This document shows, in pieces, positions 1 to 8,997 of a DNA stretch of 42,108 nt. Below the pieces are notes generated by a model that saw nothing but the letters and a program-made list of their open reading frames with translations, did not search any database and had not been told where the DNA came from. Positions within the stretch are counted from its first letter, which is position 1; each line of letters begins with the position of its first letter. The DNA is taken from the NCBI RefSeq assembly GCF_000372525.1, contig NZ_AQUR01000063.1:1-42108 (forward strand), in the 5' to 3' direction. The position numbers and the translations under genes are program-made. Source of the stretch: Cupriavidus neocaledonicus. GTDB lineage: Bacteria; Pseudomonadota; Gammaproteobacteria; Burkholderiales; Burkholderiaceae.

Positions 1-231
1 CAGCGGAAGATCCCGCACGCGCCGCACCACCGTCTCATGGACCTGCCGACACTTCGATCCGCATTCCTCGCAGTACATTACCTTGCTGACCGGCTTCAGG
101 TACAGCGCCAGCGTACGGCTTTCCCCTTCTGGCCATACCACCAGATCCAGCTTGTAGCCATCCCAGCAGCCCAACGCCTGCAGCGTCTTCCGATCCAGCA
201 TCCCGTTCCCTATGACCGTCTTAACGGCCAT
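1..231 (-). CDS. ISL3-family transposase, N-terminal part (cut by window edge)
   Basis: The reverse strand encodes an open frame running off the left edge. From the ATG at 201 it gives 67 residues with a CxxC...C zinc-finger-like stretch (YCEECGSKC, about residues 43-51) followed by VHETVVRRVRDLPL. That pattern is typical of the N-terminal zinc-binding region of ISL3-family DDE transposases. A second in-frame ATG at 231 would add ten residues; the one at 201 has GGGAACGGG just upstream. The catalytic core lies outside the window, so intactness cannot be judged. Family assignment comes from motif recognition plus the matching terminal sequence at 279. Moderately sure. Confidence 0.72.
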   Translation of the reverse strand, partial: MAVKTVIGNGMLDRKTLQALGCWDGYKLDLVVWPEGESRTLALYLKPVSKVMYCEECGSKCRQVHETVVRRVRDLPL

Positions 232-279
232 TAGGATACGGAATGTGGCAAATCAGGCCCCGGAATTCTTCGAAGAACC
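1..279 (-). mobile_element. ISL3-like insertion sequence, one end
   Basis: Read on the minus strand, the element begins GGTTCTTCG at 279, the kind of terminus seen in ISL3-family elements (GGYTCTTC). The transposase start follows about 50-80 bases inside. The flanking bases 280-287 are eight A residues, the right size for the 8-bp AT-rich target duplication of this family. The other end is outside the window, so the duplication cannot be verified. The boundary at 279 is inferred. Confidence 0.6.
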
Positions 280-280
280 A

Positions 281-309
281 AAAAAAAGCCACCTTTGGTG
301 GCTTTTTTT
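281..309 (-). terminator. Intrinsic terminator of folE2 (bidirectional form)
   Basis: The stem GCCACC/GGTGGC has a TTT loop (288-302) and is flanked by seven or eight A on the left and seven T on the right, so it can act in either direction. It lies 19 bases beyond the folE2 stop. The insertion sequence begins directly at the outer edge of the A-tract, which is the U-tract for folE2 transcripts. Confidence 0.85.
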
Positions 310-327
310 CTTACCGCGACAACCCCA

Positions 328-1131
328 TCAATCGACGCGCTTGTCCCGCTCGATCACCGCATACGCGCTGTGGTTGTGGATCGACTCGAAGTTCTCCGCC
401 TCCAGCACATAGGCCACGATGCGCTCGTCCGCATTGAGACGCATGGCGATGTCGCGCACCAGGTCCTCGACGAACTTGGGATTCTCGTAGGCACGTTCGG
501 TGACGAACTTTTCGTCGGGCCGCTTGAGCAGCCCCCACAGTTCGCACGACGCCTCTTCCTCGGCCATGCGCACCAGCGCTTCGACCGGCAGCTCGCCGGC
601 CAGCTCGACGTTCATGGTGATATGCGAGCGCTGGTTGTGCGCGCCGTACTGCGAGATCTTCTTCGAGCACGGGCACAGGCTGGTCACCGGCACCAGCGCC
701 TTCAGGAACACCCGCGTGGCGCCGTTGCGCACTTCGCCGGTCAGCGTGACCTCGTAGTCCAGCAGCGACTCCACGCCCGACACCGGCGCGACCTTGCTGA
801 TGAAGTACGGGAACGTGACCTCGATGCGGCCGGCCTCGGCTTCGAGCTTCTCCAGCATCTTGTCCAGCATCAGCCGGAAGCTGGCCAGCTCCAGCGGCGC
901 GCGCTCTTCTTCCAGCAGCGCGACGAAGCGCGACATATGCGTGCCCTTCTGCTCGGCGGGCAGGTGCACGTCGAGGTTGAAGGTGCCGACGGTCGGCACG
1001 ATGCCGGTCGGGGTTTTCAGGGTCACGGGATAGCGCACGCCCTTCACGCCGACACGCTGGATCGGAATCTGGCGGGTGTCGGGGCTCGACTGGACGTCGG
1101 GCATCACGAAGGCGGGGTGGATGTCATTCAT
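328..1131 (-). CDS. folE2: GTP cyclohydrolase FolE2 (type IB)
   Basis: Converts GTP to 7,8-dihydroneopterin triphosphate, the first step of tetrahydrofolate synthesis, in the cytoplasm. The 267-residue product matches the usual family length. The catalytic segment SLCPCSKK contains Cys153. His165, Glu207, Glu222 and His252 align at constant offset with the active-site and metal residues I recall for the Neisseria enzyme. The start is supported by GGAGG eight or so bases upstream. It lies downstream of dxs in the same direction but after a 209-base gap, so it may have its own promoter. FolE2 is the isoform that does not strictly need zinc and is often Zur-controlled in other bacteria; I saw no clear Zur box here. 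Confidence 0.95.
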   Translation of the reverse strand: MNDIHPAFVMPDVQSSPDTRQIPIQRVGVKGVRYPVTLKTPTGIVPTVGTFNLDVHLPAEQKGTHMSRFVALLEEERAPLELASFRLMLDKMLEKLEAEAGRIEVTFPYFISKVAPVSGVESLLDYEVTLTGEVRNGATRVFLKALVPVTSLCPCSKKISQYGAHNQRSHITMNVELAGELPVEALVRMAEEEASCELWGLLKRPDEKFVTERAYENPKFVEDLVRDIAMRLNADERIVAYVLEAENFESIHNHSAYAVIERDKRVD

Positions 1132-1340
1132 CTACGGTTTCCTCCAGGGTTGCGCAGTCGGGCGCAAGCCCTTACGGTCGCGGCATTTTCGCAGTTCCTC
1201 CATGCCGCGCAACGAGTGTGAAACCACGGGACCCGGCACTGGCGTGCCGACCCGCAGCTGCGAACACAAAAATCGGAGTGTAAGGGAATTCGGACGCACC
1301 CGTGGCGCGACGGCCCGAATCCCCTCGGGATGGCAGGTGA

Positions 1341-3257
1341 TCAGGCCACGCGCGAGGCGACCGTGACCTGCGGCTGGTCGAGCCCGAAACGCTCGCGCAC
1401 CGAGCGCTCGATGCCGGCCGCGTCGAGGCCGCATTGCTGCAGCAGGAAGGCCGGGTCGCCATGGTCGACGAAGCGGTCGGGCAGGCCCAGCGTCAGCACC
1501 GGCTTGTCGACGCCGGCCTCGGCCAGGGCCTCGAGCACGGCGCTGCCGGCGCCGCCCATCACGCTGCCCTCTTCCACTGTCACCAGGTAGTCATGGTCGG
1601 CGGCCAGGCGCCGCACCAGCGCCACGTCGAGCGGCTTGACGAAGCGCATGTCGGCCACGGTGGCGTCCAGCGCCTGCGCCGCGCCCAGCGCCGGCTGCAC
1701 CATCGAGCCGAACGCCAGCATGGCGACGCGATGCCCGGCGCGCGCGCCGCCCTCGCGGCGCACCACGCCCTTGCCCACCGGCACCGGCGCCAGGTCGGCG
1801 GCGATCGCCGCGCCCGGGCCGGAACCTCGCGGATAGCGCACCGCGCTCGGGCCGTCCTGCTGGAACGCCGTGGTCAGCAACTGGCGGCACTCGTTCTCGT
1901 CGGACGGCGTCATCACCATCATGTTGGGGATGCAGCGCAGGTAGGCGATATCGTAGGCGCCCGCGTGCGTCGCGCCGTCGGCGCCGACCAGGCCGGCGCG
2001 GTCCAGCGCGAACACCACCGGCAGGTTCTGCAGCGCCACGTCGTGGATCAGCTGGTCGTAGCCGCGCTGCAGGAAGGTCGAGTAGATCGCCACCACCGGC
2101 TTCAGGCCCTCGCACGCCAGGCCGCCGGCGAAGGTCACCGCATGCTGCTCGGCGATGCCGACGTCGTAGTAGCGGTCGGGGAAGCGCTGCTCGAACTCGA
2201 CCATGCCCGAGCCTTCCCGCATCGCCGGCGTGATGCCGACCAGGCGCTTGTCGGCCGCGGCCATGTCGCACAGCCAGTCGCCGAACACCTGGGTGTAGGT
2301 CTTGCGCGCAGGCTTGGCGGCCGGGCGGATGCCTTCGGCCGGATTGAACTTGCCGGGGCCGTGGTAGAGGATCGGGTCGGCCTCGGCCAGCTTGTAGCCC
2401 TGACCCTTCTTGGTGACCACGTGCAGGAACTGCGGGCCGCCGCCTTCGAGCGCGCGCTCGCGGATGTTCTGCAGCGTCGGCACCAGCGAATTCAGGTCGT
2501 GGCCGTCGATCGGGCCGATGTAGTTGAAGCCGAATTCCTCGAACAGCGTGGCCGGCACCATCATGCCCTTGGCATGCTCCTCGAAGCGCTTGGCGAACTC
2601 CAGCACCGGCGGCGCCACCGACAGCACCTTCTCGATGCCCTTCTTGGTGGCGGCGTAGAACTGGCCGCTCAGCAGCCGTGCCAGGTGGCGGTTGAGCGCG
2701 CCCACCGGCGGCGAGATCGACATGTCGTTGTCGTTGAGCACCACCACCAGCGGCAGGTCCTTGTAGACCCCGGCGTTGTTGAGCGCCTCGAAGGCCATGC
2801 CCGCGGTCATCGCGCCGTCGCCGATCACCGCCACCGAGACCCGCTTCTGGCCCTGCGTGCGCGCGCCCAGCGCCATGCCCAGCGCGGCCGAGATCGAGGT
2901 CGACGAATGCGCGGTGCCGAAGGTGTCGTATTCGCTCTCGCTGCGGCGCGGGAAGCCCGAGATGCCGCCCCACTGGCGCAGCGTGCGCATGCGTTCGCGG
3001 CGCCCGGTCAGGATCTTGTGCGGATAGCTCTGGTGGCCCACGTCCCACACCAGCCGGTCGTCGGGGGTGTTGAAGACATAGTGCAGCGCGATGGTCAGTT
3101 CGACCGTGCCCAGGTTGGACGACAGGTGGCCGCCCGTCTGCGAGACCGACTCCAGCACGTAGGCGCGCAGTTCGTCGGCCAGGGTCTGGAGCTCGCGCCG
3201 GTCGAGCTTGCGCAGGTCCGCGGGGGCGTCAATCTTGTTGAGGAGTGCGTAGGTCAT
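1341..3257 (-). CDS. dxs: 1-deoxy-D-xylulose-5-phosphate synthase
   Basis: Condenses pyruvate and glyceraldehyde 3-phosphate into DXP with thiamine diphosphate, the entry step of the MEP isoprenoid pathway. The 638-residue protein is near the normal size (E. coli about 620). The thiamine-diphosphate motif [16 protein letters not shown] begins at residue 147 and continues to LNDNDMSIS. His44 and His75 lie in the expected GGH and GHQ contexts. The second domain carries [12 protein letters not shown] with the catalytic glutamate, followed by a transketolase C-terminal domain. It starts 24 bases after ispA in the same direction, so co-transcription with xseB and ispA is likely. Confidence 0.97.
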   Translation of the reverse strand: MTYALLNKIDAPADLRKLDRRELQTLADELRAYVLESVSQTGGHLSSNLGTVELTIALHYVFNTPDDRLVWDVGHQSYPHKILTGRRERMRTLRQWGGISGFPRRSESEYDTFGTAHSSTSISAALGMALGARTQGQKRVSVAVIGDGAMTAGMAFEALNNAGVYKDLPLVVVLNDNDMSISPPVGALNRHLARLLSGQFYAATKKGIEKVLSVAPPVLEFAKRFEEHAKGMMVPATLFEEFGFNYIGPIDGHDLNSLVPTLQNIRERALEGGGPQFLHVVTKKGQGYKLAEADPILYHGPGKFNPAEGIRPAAKPARKTYTQVFGDWLCDMAAADKRLVGITPAMREGSGMVEFEQRFPDRYYDVGIAEQHAVTFAGGLACEGLKPVVAIYSTFLQRGYDQLIHDVALQNLPVVFALDRAGLVGADGATHAGAYDIAYLRCIPNMMVMTPSDENECRQLLTTAFQQDGPSAVRYPRGSGPGAAIAADLAPVPVGKGVVRREGGARAGHRVAMLAFGSMVQPALGAAQALDATVADMRFVKPLDVALVRRLAADHDYLVTVEEGSVMGGAGSAVLEALAEAGVDKPVLTLGLPDRFVDHGDPAFLLQQCGLDAAGIERSVRERFGLDQPQVTVASRVA

Positions 3258-3281
3258 GATGTCCGTTCGGCCGGCTCTAGT

Positions 3282-4166
3282 TTAATGCGTGCGCAGCACG
3301 ATCAGGTCCGCCAGGTCGCGCAGGCGCGCGGCGCGCTCGCCGAAGCCGGCCAGCGCCTCGTACGCCTCGGCGCGCAGCGACCCGGCCAGTTCGCGGGCCG
3401 CGTCCAGCCCCAGCAGCGACACGTAGGTCGGCTTGTCGTGGGCGGCGTCCTTGCCGGCGGTCTTGCCCAGCGTCGCGGTATCGGCAGTGACGTCCAGAAT
3501 ATCGTCTACGACCTGGAACGCCAATCCCACCGCCGCCGCGTAGCGGTCCAGCGCGGCCAGGCCAGTGGCATCGATCTCGCCGCACAGCGCGCCCATGCGG
3601 ACGCTGGCGCGCAGCAGCGCGCCGGTCTTCATGCGGTGCATGGCCTCGAGCGCGTCACGCGTCATGGCGCGGCCCACGTTCTGCAGGTCGATCGCCTGGC
3701 CGCCGGCCATGCCGGCCGAGCCCGACGCCCGCGCCAGTTCCGCCACCAGCTGCAGCCGCACCGCGGGCGCGATCGGCCCGGCCTCCGCCAGCACGATGAA
3801 GGCCTGGGTCTGCAGCGCATCGCCGACCAGCAGCGCGGTGGCCTCGTCATAGGCCTTGTGCACGGTCGGGCGGCCGCGGCGCAGGTCGTCGTCGTCCATG
3901 CACGGCATGTCGTCGTGGACCAGCGAGTAGGCGTGGATCATCTCCACCGCGCAGGCGGCCGCGTCGCAGGCCGCCGGCGCCGCGCCGCTGACCTCGCCGG
4001 CGGCATGGACCAGCAGCGGGCGCACGCGCTTGCCGCCGCCCAGCGCAGCATAGCGCATCGCTTCATGCAGCGTATGCGGCACCGTGCCGGCGTCGGGCAG
4101 CGCGGCCTGCAGGGCGGCCTCGGTGCGGGCGCCCTGCGCCTGCATCCATTGTGCGAAGTCGCTCAT
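3282..4166 (-). CDS. ispA: Farnesyl diphosphate synthase (polyprenyl synthetase)
   Basis: Joins isopentenyl and dimethylallyl/geranyl diphosphates to make farnesyl diphosphate for quinones and undecaprenyl carriers. The 294-residue protein has the first aspartate-rich motif DDMPCMDD at residues 85-92, in the long bacterial form with two extra residues. The second motif DDILD is at 221-225, and GGGKRVRP is near residue 43. Its ATG overlaps the xseB stop by four bases (ATGA), which implies translational coupling, and dxs follows after 24 bases. Function is assigned from motifs and the conserved xseB-ispA-dxs order. Confidence 0.96.
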   Translation of the reverse strand: MSDFAQWMQAQGARTEAALQAALPDAGTVPHTLHEAMRYAALGGGKRVRPLLVHAAGEVSGAAPAACDAAACAVEMIHAYSLVHDDMPCMDDDDLRRGRPTVHKAYDEATALLVGDALQTQAFIVLAEAGPIAPAVRLQLVAELARASGSAGMAGGQAIDLQNVGRAMTRDALEAMHRMKTGALLRASVRMGALCGEIDATGLAALDRYAAAVGLAFQVVDDILDVTADTATLGKTAGKDAAHDKPTYVSLLGLDAARELAGSLRAEAYEALAGFGERAARLRDLADLIVLRTH

Positions 4167-4468
4167 GCCTCGTCCGTCCCCGGTGCGCCATTGGCACCGT
4201 TGGCCTCGCCCGCCAGCGGCCTGAGCGCGTCGCCCTCCAGCACCCGCACCTGCTGCTCCACCCGCTCCAGCTTCTGCTGGCAGTAGCGCACCAGCTCGGC
4301 GCCGCGGCGGTATGCCGCCAGCGAGGCCTCGAGCGGCAGCTCGCCGCTTTCCATGCTGGCCACCAGCGTCTCCAGTTCGGCCATCGCCGCCTCGTAGGAG
4401 GCGGGCGGCGCCGAGGCGGCGTCGGCGGGGTTGTCGGTCTGGACCGGAGCGGTCGTCGTTGTTGGCAT
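4163..4468 (-). CDS. xseB: Exodeoxyribonuclease VII small subunit
   Basis: Small helical subunit of exonuclease VII, which degrades single-stranded DNA into oligonucleotides together with the large XseA subunit (not in this window). The core [33 protein letters not shown] and the following [16 protein letters not shown] are characteristic, with two amphipathic helices. I chose the ATG at 4468 (101 residues); an upstream start at 4549 would add a Gly/Pro-rich stretch unlike the family. No strong ribosome site is visible at either. The gene overlaps ispA by four bases and is the first gene of the leftward isoprenoid block. Confidence 0.9.
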   Translation of the reverse strand: MPTTTTAPVQTDNPADAASAPPASYEAAMAELETLVASMESGELPLEASLAAYRRGAELVRYCQQKLERVEQQVRVLEGDALRPLAGEANGANGAPGTDEA

Positions 4469-4845
4469 ATCAGGCCCTGGGATCTGGAACCGGGGGAAAC
4501 CCGGATGGGGAAGCCCGGATTTTACGCCAAAGCGCGCGCCTGCCCCCATCTTGCAGGGGGATACGGTGCCCCGATCGGGTGCTTCCGCTGCGGAAGTGAC
4601 TTGTGCGCTCGGGTCGTCTTTCCGAATGCGGCCGGTACGGCACCCCGATGACGACCCGGGTCGACTTTTTCGCTAAAAAGGCAAAAAAATCAGTCCCTTA
4701 ACTTTTCGGGTCGGGTACAATCTTTCGTTCGCCGCCAGGGGTTGCAAGTGCATCCTCGCCGGGCGGTCAGTCTTTCCCAAATCGATTCCATTTTCGATGG
4801 TTGGGTTGTTCACTGCTTTCACCTGTTCATCTGGGAGTGGGGATA
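4469..4845. other. Divergent intergenic region, xseB / Rieske oxygenase
   Basis: These 377 bases carry no convincing gene. They must hold promoters for the leftward xseB-ispA-dxs block and the rightward oxygenase. A TACAAT box at 4716-4721 could serve the oxygenase, but no good -35 lies at the right distance. The stretch 4665-4710 is unusually AT-rich for this genome (TTTTTCGCTAAAAAGG, then an A7 run). Confidence 0.5.
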
Positions 4846-5949
4846 ATGTCCAATCTCAGCACCGCGCTCAACCTGGCGCCGGCTGATTCGCAACTGCCCG
4901 TCGGCGTCTACTTCGACGAAGCGCTGCATCAACAAGAACTCGAACTGCTGTTCAGCAATGGCCCGGGCTATGTCGGCCACGAACTGATGGTCCCGGAGAC
5001 CGGCGACTACCACACGCTCAAGGCCGAGGACGAAGGCCGCATGCTGGTGCGCAACGCCGCCGGCGTCGAGCTGATGTCCAACGTCTGCCGCCACCGCCAG
5101 GCCATCATGCTGAACGGCCGCGGCAACCAGCAGAACATCGTCTGCCCCCTGCACCGCTGGACCTACAACCTCAAGGGCGAACTGCTCGGCGCGCCGCATT
5201 TCGAGCAGCAACCCTGCCTGCACCTGAAGCGCTCGCCGCTGCAGAACTGGAACGGCCTGCTGTTCGAGGGCCCGCGCGACGTGCGCGCCGACCTGGCGCG
5301 GCTGGGCGTGGCGCAGGACCTGAACTTCGACGGCTACATGCTCGACCATGTCGAGGTGCACGAGTGCGACTACAACTGGAAGACCTTCATCGAGGTCTAC
5401 CTCGAGGACTACCACGTGGTGCCGTTTCACCCGGGTCTGGGCAGCTTCGTCTCGTGCGACGACCTCAAGTGGGAATTCGGCGAATGGCACAGCGTGCAGA
5501 CCGTGGGCCTGCACGCCGGCCTGAAGCGCCCCGGCAGCCCGACGTACCAGAAATGGCACGACGCGGTGCTGCGCTTCAATGATGGCGTGCTGCCCAAGCA
5601 CGGCGCGATCTGGCTGACCTACTACCCCAACATCATGGTGGAGTGGTACCCGAACGTGCTGGTGATCTCGACGCTGCACCCGCTCGGCCCGCGCAAGACC
5701 CGCAATGTGGTGGAGTTCTACTACCCCGAGGAAATCGCGCTGTTCGAGCGCGAGTTCGTCGAGGCCGAGCGCGCCGCCTACATGGAAACCTGCATCGAGG
5801 ACGACGAGATCGCCGAGCGCATGGATGCCGGCCGCCTGGCGCTGCTCAAGCGCGGCACCAGCGAGGTCGGCCCGTACCAGTCGCCGATGGAAGACGGCAT
5901 GCAGCACTTCCACGAGTGGTACCGCCGCGCCATGGCCTACGCGGGCTAG
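4846..5949 (+). CDS. Rieske non-heme iron oxygenase, alpha-subunit type
   Basis: Predicted oxygenase component that hydroxylates or demethylates an unidentified substrate using electrons from a separate reductase. The 367-residue protein has the Rieske cluster ligands Cys81-x-His83 and Cys100-x2-His103. The catalytic domain has the mononuclear iron motif EDYHVVPFH, with His190 and His195. A late acidic stretch (CIEDDEIAERMD) could supply the carboxylate ligand. I chose the ATG at 4846, preceded by GGGAGTGGGG, over an in-frame TTG at 4801. No reductase, ferredoxin or beta subunit is adjacent, so partners must be elsewhere. It has its own terminator at 5994. The substrate cannot be read from sequence. 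Confidence 0.88.
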   Translation: MSNLSTALNLAPADSQLPVGVYFDEALHQQELELLFSNGPGYVGHELMVPETGDYHTLKAEDEGRMLVRNAAGVELMSNVCRHRQAIMLNGRGNQQNIVCPLHRWTYNLKGELLGAPHFEQQPCLHLKRSPLQNWNGLLFEGPRDVRADLARLGVAQDLNFDGYMLDHVEVHECDYNWKTFIEVYLEDYHVVPFHPGLGSFVSCDDLKWEFGEWHSVQTVGLHAGLKRPGSPTYQKWHDAVLRFNDGVLPKHGAIWLTYYPNIMVEWYPNVLVISTLHPLGPRKTRNVVEFYYPEEIALFEREFVEAERAAYMETCIEDDEIAERMDAGRLALLKRGTSEVGPYQSPMEDGMQHFHEWYRRAMAYAG

Positions 5950-5993
5950 CCGGCCACGTCGGCAGTGCGATCAACGCACAACGCAAGCTCTGA

Positions 5994-6018
5994 ACGGACC
6001 GCCTCGGCGGTCCGTTTT
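5994..6018 (+). terminator. Intrinsic terminator after the Rieske gene
   Basis: ACGGACCGCC pairs perfectly with GGCGGTCCGT (5994-6003 and 6006-6015), followed by TTTT and a short T-rich tail. It lies 44 bases past the oxygenase stop. Confidence 0.85.
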
Positions 6019-6039
6019 GCTTTGGCTGGCGATGTGCGC

Positions 6040-6048
6040 TGCTAGAAT
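6040..6048 (+). promoter_or_regulatory. Extended -10 promoter for the DMT permease
   Basis: TGCTAGAAT is an extended -10 (TGnTANAAT). A weak TTTGGC lies 16 bases upstream at 6021-6026. The identical nonamer occurs ahead of the DUF2782-like gene at 15400, supporting real promoter use. It is about 90 bases from the permease ATG. Confidence 0.55.
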
Positions 6049-6140
6049 CATTGGCCGGCGCGATCGGCGCGGGGCCGCAGAGCCCCGCTCGCGCACCGGC
6101 CTCCTCTCCTTCGCTCCTGCCCGCTTCACGCGCCCTCGCC

Positions 6141-7064
6141 ATGCAATCGCTCTGGATGCTGTTCGCCGCCTTCGCCTTTTCGCTGATGGGGGTTGGCGTC
6201 AAGCTGGCGTCCGACCTGTACACCACCGGCGAGATCGTGTTCTACCGCGGCCTGATCAGCGTGGTGATCATGTGGGTGCTGCTGTCCTCGCGCGGGGTCT
6301 CGGTGCGCACCCCGTACATGCTGTCGCATATCAAGCGCAGCGTGTTCGGCGTGACTTCGCTGATGCTGTGGTTCACCTCGATCTCGCTGCTGCCGCTGGC
6401 CACCGCGATGACGCTGAACTACATGTCGCCGGTGTGGATCGCGCTGATCCTGGGCGCCAGCGCGGCGCTGGCCGGCACCGGCGGCAATGCCGACCGCCGC
6501 CTGGTGCTGGCCATCCTGCTGTCGTTTGCCGGGGTGATCTGCCTGCTGCAGCCGTCGGTGGGCAAGGACCAGCTGACCGGCGGCCTGGTCGGGCTGATCT
6601 CGGGCATCTTTACCGCACTGGCCTATGTCGAGGTGCGCCAGCTCGGCCAGCTGGGCGAGCCCGAAGGCCGCATCGTGTTCTATTTCTCGCTGGTCGGCAT
6701 GATCGCCGGGCTGGTGTGGATGCTGCTGGGCGGCACCAGCCCGCATACCTGGTATGGCGCCGGCCTGCTGCTGGCGATCGGCATCCTGGCCACGCTCGGC
6801 CAGACCGCGATGACCCGCGCCTACAAGCGCGGCAACACCCTGCTGACCGCCAACCTGCAATACGCCGGCATCGTCTTCTCCAGCGTGTGGGGCATGCTGA
6901 TCTGGTCGGATCGCCTGAACTGGCTGTCGTGGCTGGGCATGGCGCTGATCATCGCCAGTGGCATCGCCACCACGCTGATGCGCGCGCGCCAGGGCACCGA
7001 CGCCAAGCCCACGCCGGCCACGCCGGTCAAGTCGCCGGAGGCGGAAGTGCACCCCGAGGTGTAG
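6141..7064 (+). CDS. DMT superfamily permease (EamA type)
   Basis: Inner-membrane transporter of the drug/metabolite superfamily with a repeated EamA domain. The 307-residue product contains about ten hydrophobic segments in two halves, with the usual FYRG motif (EIVFYRGLIS) near the end of the second helix and an AYKRGNTLL loop in the second repeat. I chose the ATG at 6141 because the sequence becomes membrane-like there; an upstream in-frame start at 6051 would add a Pro/Ala-rich leader. The C-terminal tail after residue 285 is hydrophilic. The substrate cannot be told; amino acids or other metabolites are common for the family. Confidence 0.88.
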   Translation: MQSLWMLFAAFAFSLMGVGVKLASDLYTTGEIVFYRGLISVVIMWVLLSSRGVSVRTPYMLSHIKRSVFGVTSLMLWFTSISLLPLATAMTLNYMSPVWIALILGASAALAGTGGNADRRLVLAILLSFAGVICLLQPSVGKDQLTGGLVGLISGIFTALAYVEVRQLGQLGEPEGRIVFYFSLVGMIAGLVWMLLGGTSPHTWYGAGLLLAIGILATLGQTAMTRAYKRGNTLLTANLQYAGIVFSSVWGMLIWSDRLNWLSWLGMALIIASGIATTLMRARQGTDAKPTPATPVKSPEAEVHPEV

Positions 7065-7119
7065 CATTCGGTAAGCCCGACCGCCCTGGATTTTTCCCTC
7101 CGTTCGCTACAGGATTCCC

Positions 7120-7977
7120 ATGCAGAAACCGCTGATTTCCGTCACCGCGCTGCAGTCTCTGCTGGCCGGCCCCGGCCGCTGCGTCGTGATCGACTGCAGC
7201 TTCGACCTGGCCGACCCCGCCGCCGGCCGCGAGACCTACCGCACCGGTCACCTGCCAGGCGCCTTCTACCTGCACCTGGACAACGAGCTGTCCGGCCCCA
7301 AGACCGGGCGCAACGGCCGCCATCCGCTGCCGGACGCCGACGACCTGGTCGCGCGCCTGCAGGCACTCGGCATCGACGACGACACCCCGGTGGTCGCCTA
7401 CGACGCCCAGAGCGGCATGTTCGCCGCGCGGCTGTGGTGGCTGCTGCGCTGGATCGGCCACGACGCCGTGGCCGTGCTCGACGGCGGCAAGGACGCCTGG
7501 GTCAAGGCCGGCCTGCCGCTGGAGCACGATGCCGCGGCAGAGCCCGAGTTTCCGGGCAAGCTTCGCCGCGGCAAGTCGCTGGTGCCGACCGTCGATGCGG
7601 ACACACTGGTCGACAATCTCGGCCAGGGCCGGCTGCTGGTGGTCGATGCGCGCGCTCCCGATCGCTTCCGCGGCGAGAACGAAACCCTGGATCCGGTCGG
7701 CGGCCATATCCCGGGCGCGGTCAACCGCTTCTTCAAGCACAACCTGGATGCGGAAGGCCGCTTCAAGCCCGCCGAGACCCTGCGCGCCGAATTCGGCGCG
7801 GTGCTGGGCACGCATGCCGCCTCACAGGCGGTGATGCAGTGCGGCTCGGGCGTGACCGCGTGTCACAACCTGCTGGCGCTTGAAGCCGCGGGCCTCGGCG
7901 GCGCGGCGCTGTATCCGGGATCGTGGAGCGAATGGTGCGCCGACCCGGCGCGTCCGGTTGCCACCGGGGCGGCCTGA
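7120..7977 (+). CDS. sseA: Two-domain sulfurtransferase (rhodanese / 3-mercaptopyruvate type)
   Basis: Transfers sulfur from thiosulfate or 3-mercaptopyruvate to a thiol or cyanide acceptor. The 285-residue protein has two rhodanese domains. The N-terminal one is inactive, with no cysteine at the catalytic loop (YDAQSGMFAARLWW). The C-terminal one has the active loop CGSGVTA with Cys241, the form typical of 3-mercaptopyruvate sulfurtransferases rather than classical rhodanese (CRxGx[R/T]). Linker residues around 150-165 join the two. It starts 55 bases after the DMT gene on the same strand and could share its transcript. The symbol is assigned by family resemblance. Confidence 0.87.
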   Translation: MQKPLISVTALQSLLAGPGRCVVIDCSFDLADPAAGRETYRTGHLPGAFYLHLDNELSGPKTGRNGRHPLPDADDLVARLQALGIDDDTPVVAYDAQSGMFAARLWWLLRWIGHDAVAVLDGGKDAWVKAGLPLEHDAAAEPEFPGKLRRGKSLVPTVDADTLVDNLGQGRLLVVDARAPDRFRGENETLDPVGGHIPGAVNRFFKHNLDAEGRFKPAETLRAEFGAVLGTHAASQAVMQCGSGVTACHNLLALEAAGLGGAALYPGSWSEWCADPARPVATGAA

Positions 7978-7982
7978 GCCGG

Positions 7983-8879
7983 CTAGCGTGACGACGCGAC
8001 GGGCGCGGCGTGACTGTGCCCGTCGTGGCCGTGCCCGACCTGGCTGTGCCGCTCGTGCACGCCATTGGTGATGAAGACGATGGCCGAGATCCCGGCGGCG
8101 ACCAGCACCACCTGGATCGCCGATTCGCGCCAGCGCGGCTTGCGCTGCATCTGCGGCATCAGGTCGCTGACGGCGATATAGATAAAGCTGCTGGCGGCGA
8201 TCACCAGCACGTAGGGGATCCACCCGCTCAGCTGGTCGAGCAGGAAATACCCCACCACACCGCCGGCAATCGCCGCCAGGCTCGACAGCAGGTTGAAGGC
8301 AAAGGCGCGCGCCTTGGAGAAGCCGGCATTGAGCAGCACGATAAAGTCGCCCACTTCCTGCGGGATCTCGTGCGCCGCGATCGCCAGCGCGGTGACCACG
8401 CCGATATGCGGGTCGGCCAGGAACGCCGCCGCGATCACGATGCCGTCGGCGAAGTTGTGGAAGGTGTCGCCGACCAGGATGGTCAGGCCGCTGCGGCCGG
8501 CTTCCTCGCGGTCATGGCCGTGGTGGTGGTGGTGCCCGTCGCCCTCGTGATGGTGCGAATGGCGCAGCAACGAGAGCTTTTCCAGCAGGAAGAAACCCAG
8601 CAGCCCCGCCAGCAAGGTGCCGAACAGCGCGCGCGGATCGGCGCCGGACTCGAACGCCTCGGGCAGTGAATGCAGCAGCGCGGTGGCCAGCAGCACGCCC
8701 ACCGAGAAGCTCACCATGCGCTCGACCACGCGCGACGCCACCGTCAGCGACAGCAGCGCCGCCCCGAAGATGCTGCCCACCCCCGAGATCGTGGCGGCGA
8801 GCAGGATATACAAAAGCGTCGAATGGATGATGGGCTCCCGGGGTGGCGGTGCCGGGCGGCCCCGCCGTTCCGCCCGCAT
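7983..8879 (-). CDS. ZIP-family metal transporter with His-rich loop and tail
   Basis: Membrane importer for zinc or other divalent metals. The hallmark binding sites are present: HNFADG in helix IV and HEIPQE in helix V, forming the binuclear centre. The cytosolic loop between helices III and IV is very His-rich (HSHHHEGDGHHHHHGHD), and the C-terminus adds a second His cluster (HERHSQVGHGHDGHSH). The start is uncertain. Homologous sequence appears to begin at IHSTLLYILL, where this strand has ATC ATC CAT (8831-8823) preceded by GGGAG, but no ATG. The ATG at 8879 (given here) and a TTG at 8903 add a Pro/Arg-rich leader. The stop is five bases from that of sseA on the opposite strand. Confidence 0.88.
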   Translation of the reverse strand: MRAERRGRPAPPPREPIIHSTLLYILLAATISGVGSIFGAALLSLTVASRVVERMVSFSVGVLLATALLHSLPEAFESGADPRALFGTLLAGLLGFFLLEKLSLLRHSHHHEGDGHHHHHGHDREEAGRSGLTILVGDTFHNFADGIVIAAAFLADPHIGVVTALAIAAHEIPQEVGDFIVLLNAGFSKARAFAFNLLSSLAAIAGGVVGYFLLDQLSGWIPYVLVIAASSFIYIAVSDLMPQMQRKPRWRESAIQVVLVAAGISAIVFITNGVHERHSQVGHGHDGHSHAAPVASSR

Positions 8880-8997
8880 CGCGCCGGGCGGCAAACGCAA
8901 CAATGTTGCAATAACTCAAAGGCCGCATTGTACGTATCCGCCGGGACTTTGCAATCCTGCCGTCGGCCGCCTCCACGGGCGGGGGCCGCCTGCCAGG

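Noticed and set aside
1434..4286. Very long plus-strand open frame opposite dxs and ispA
   Set aside because: It is Arg/His/Ala/Gln-rich, matches no family, and mirrors two secure genes; a GC-rich antisense shadow.
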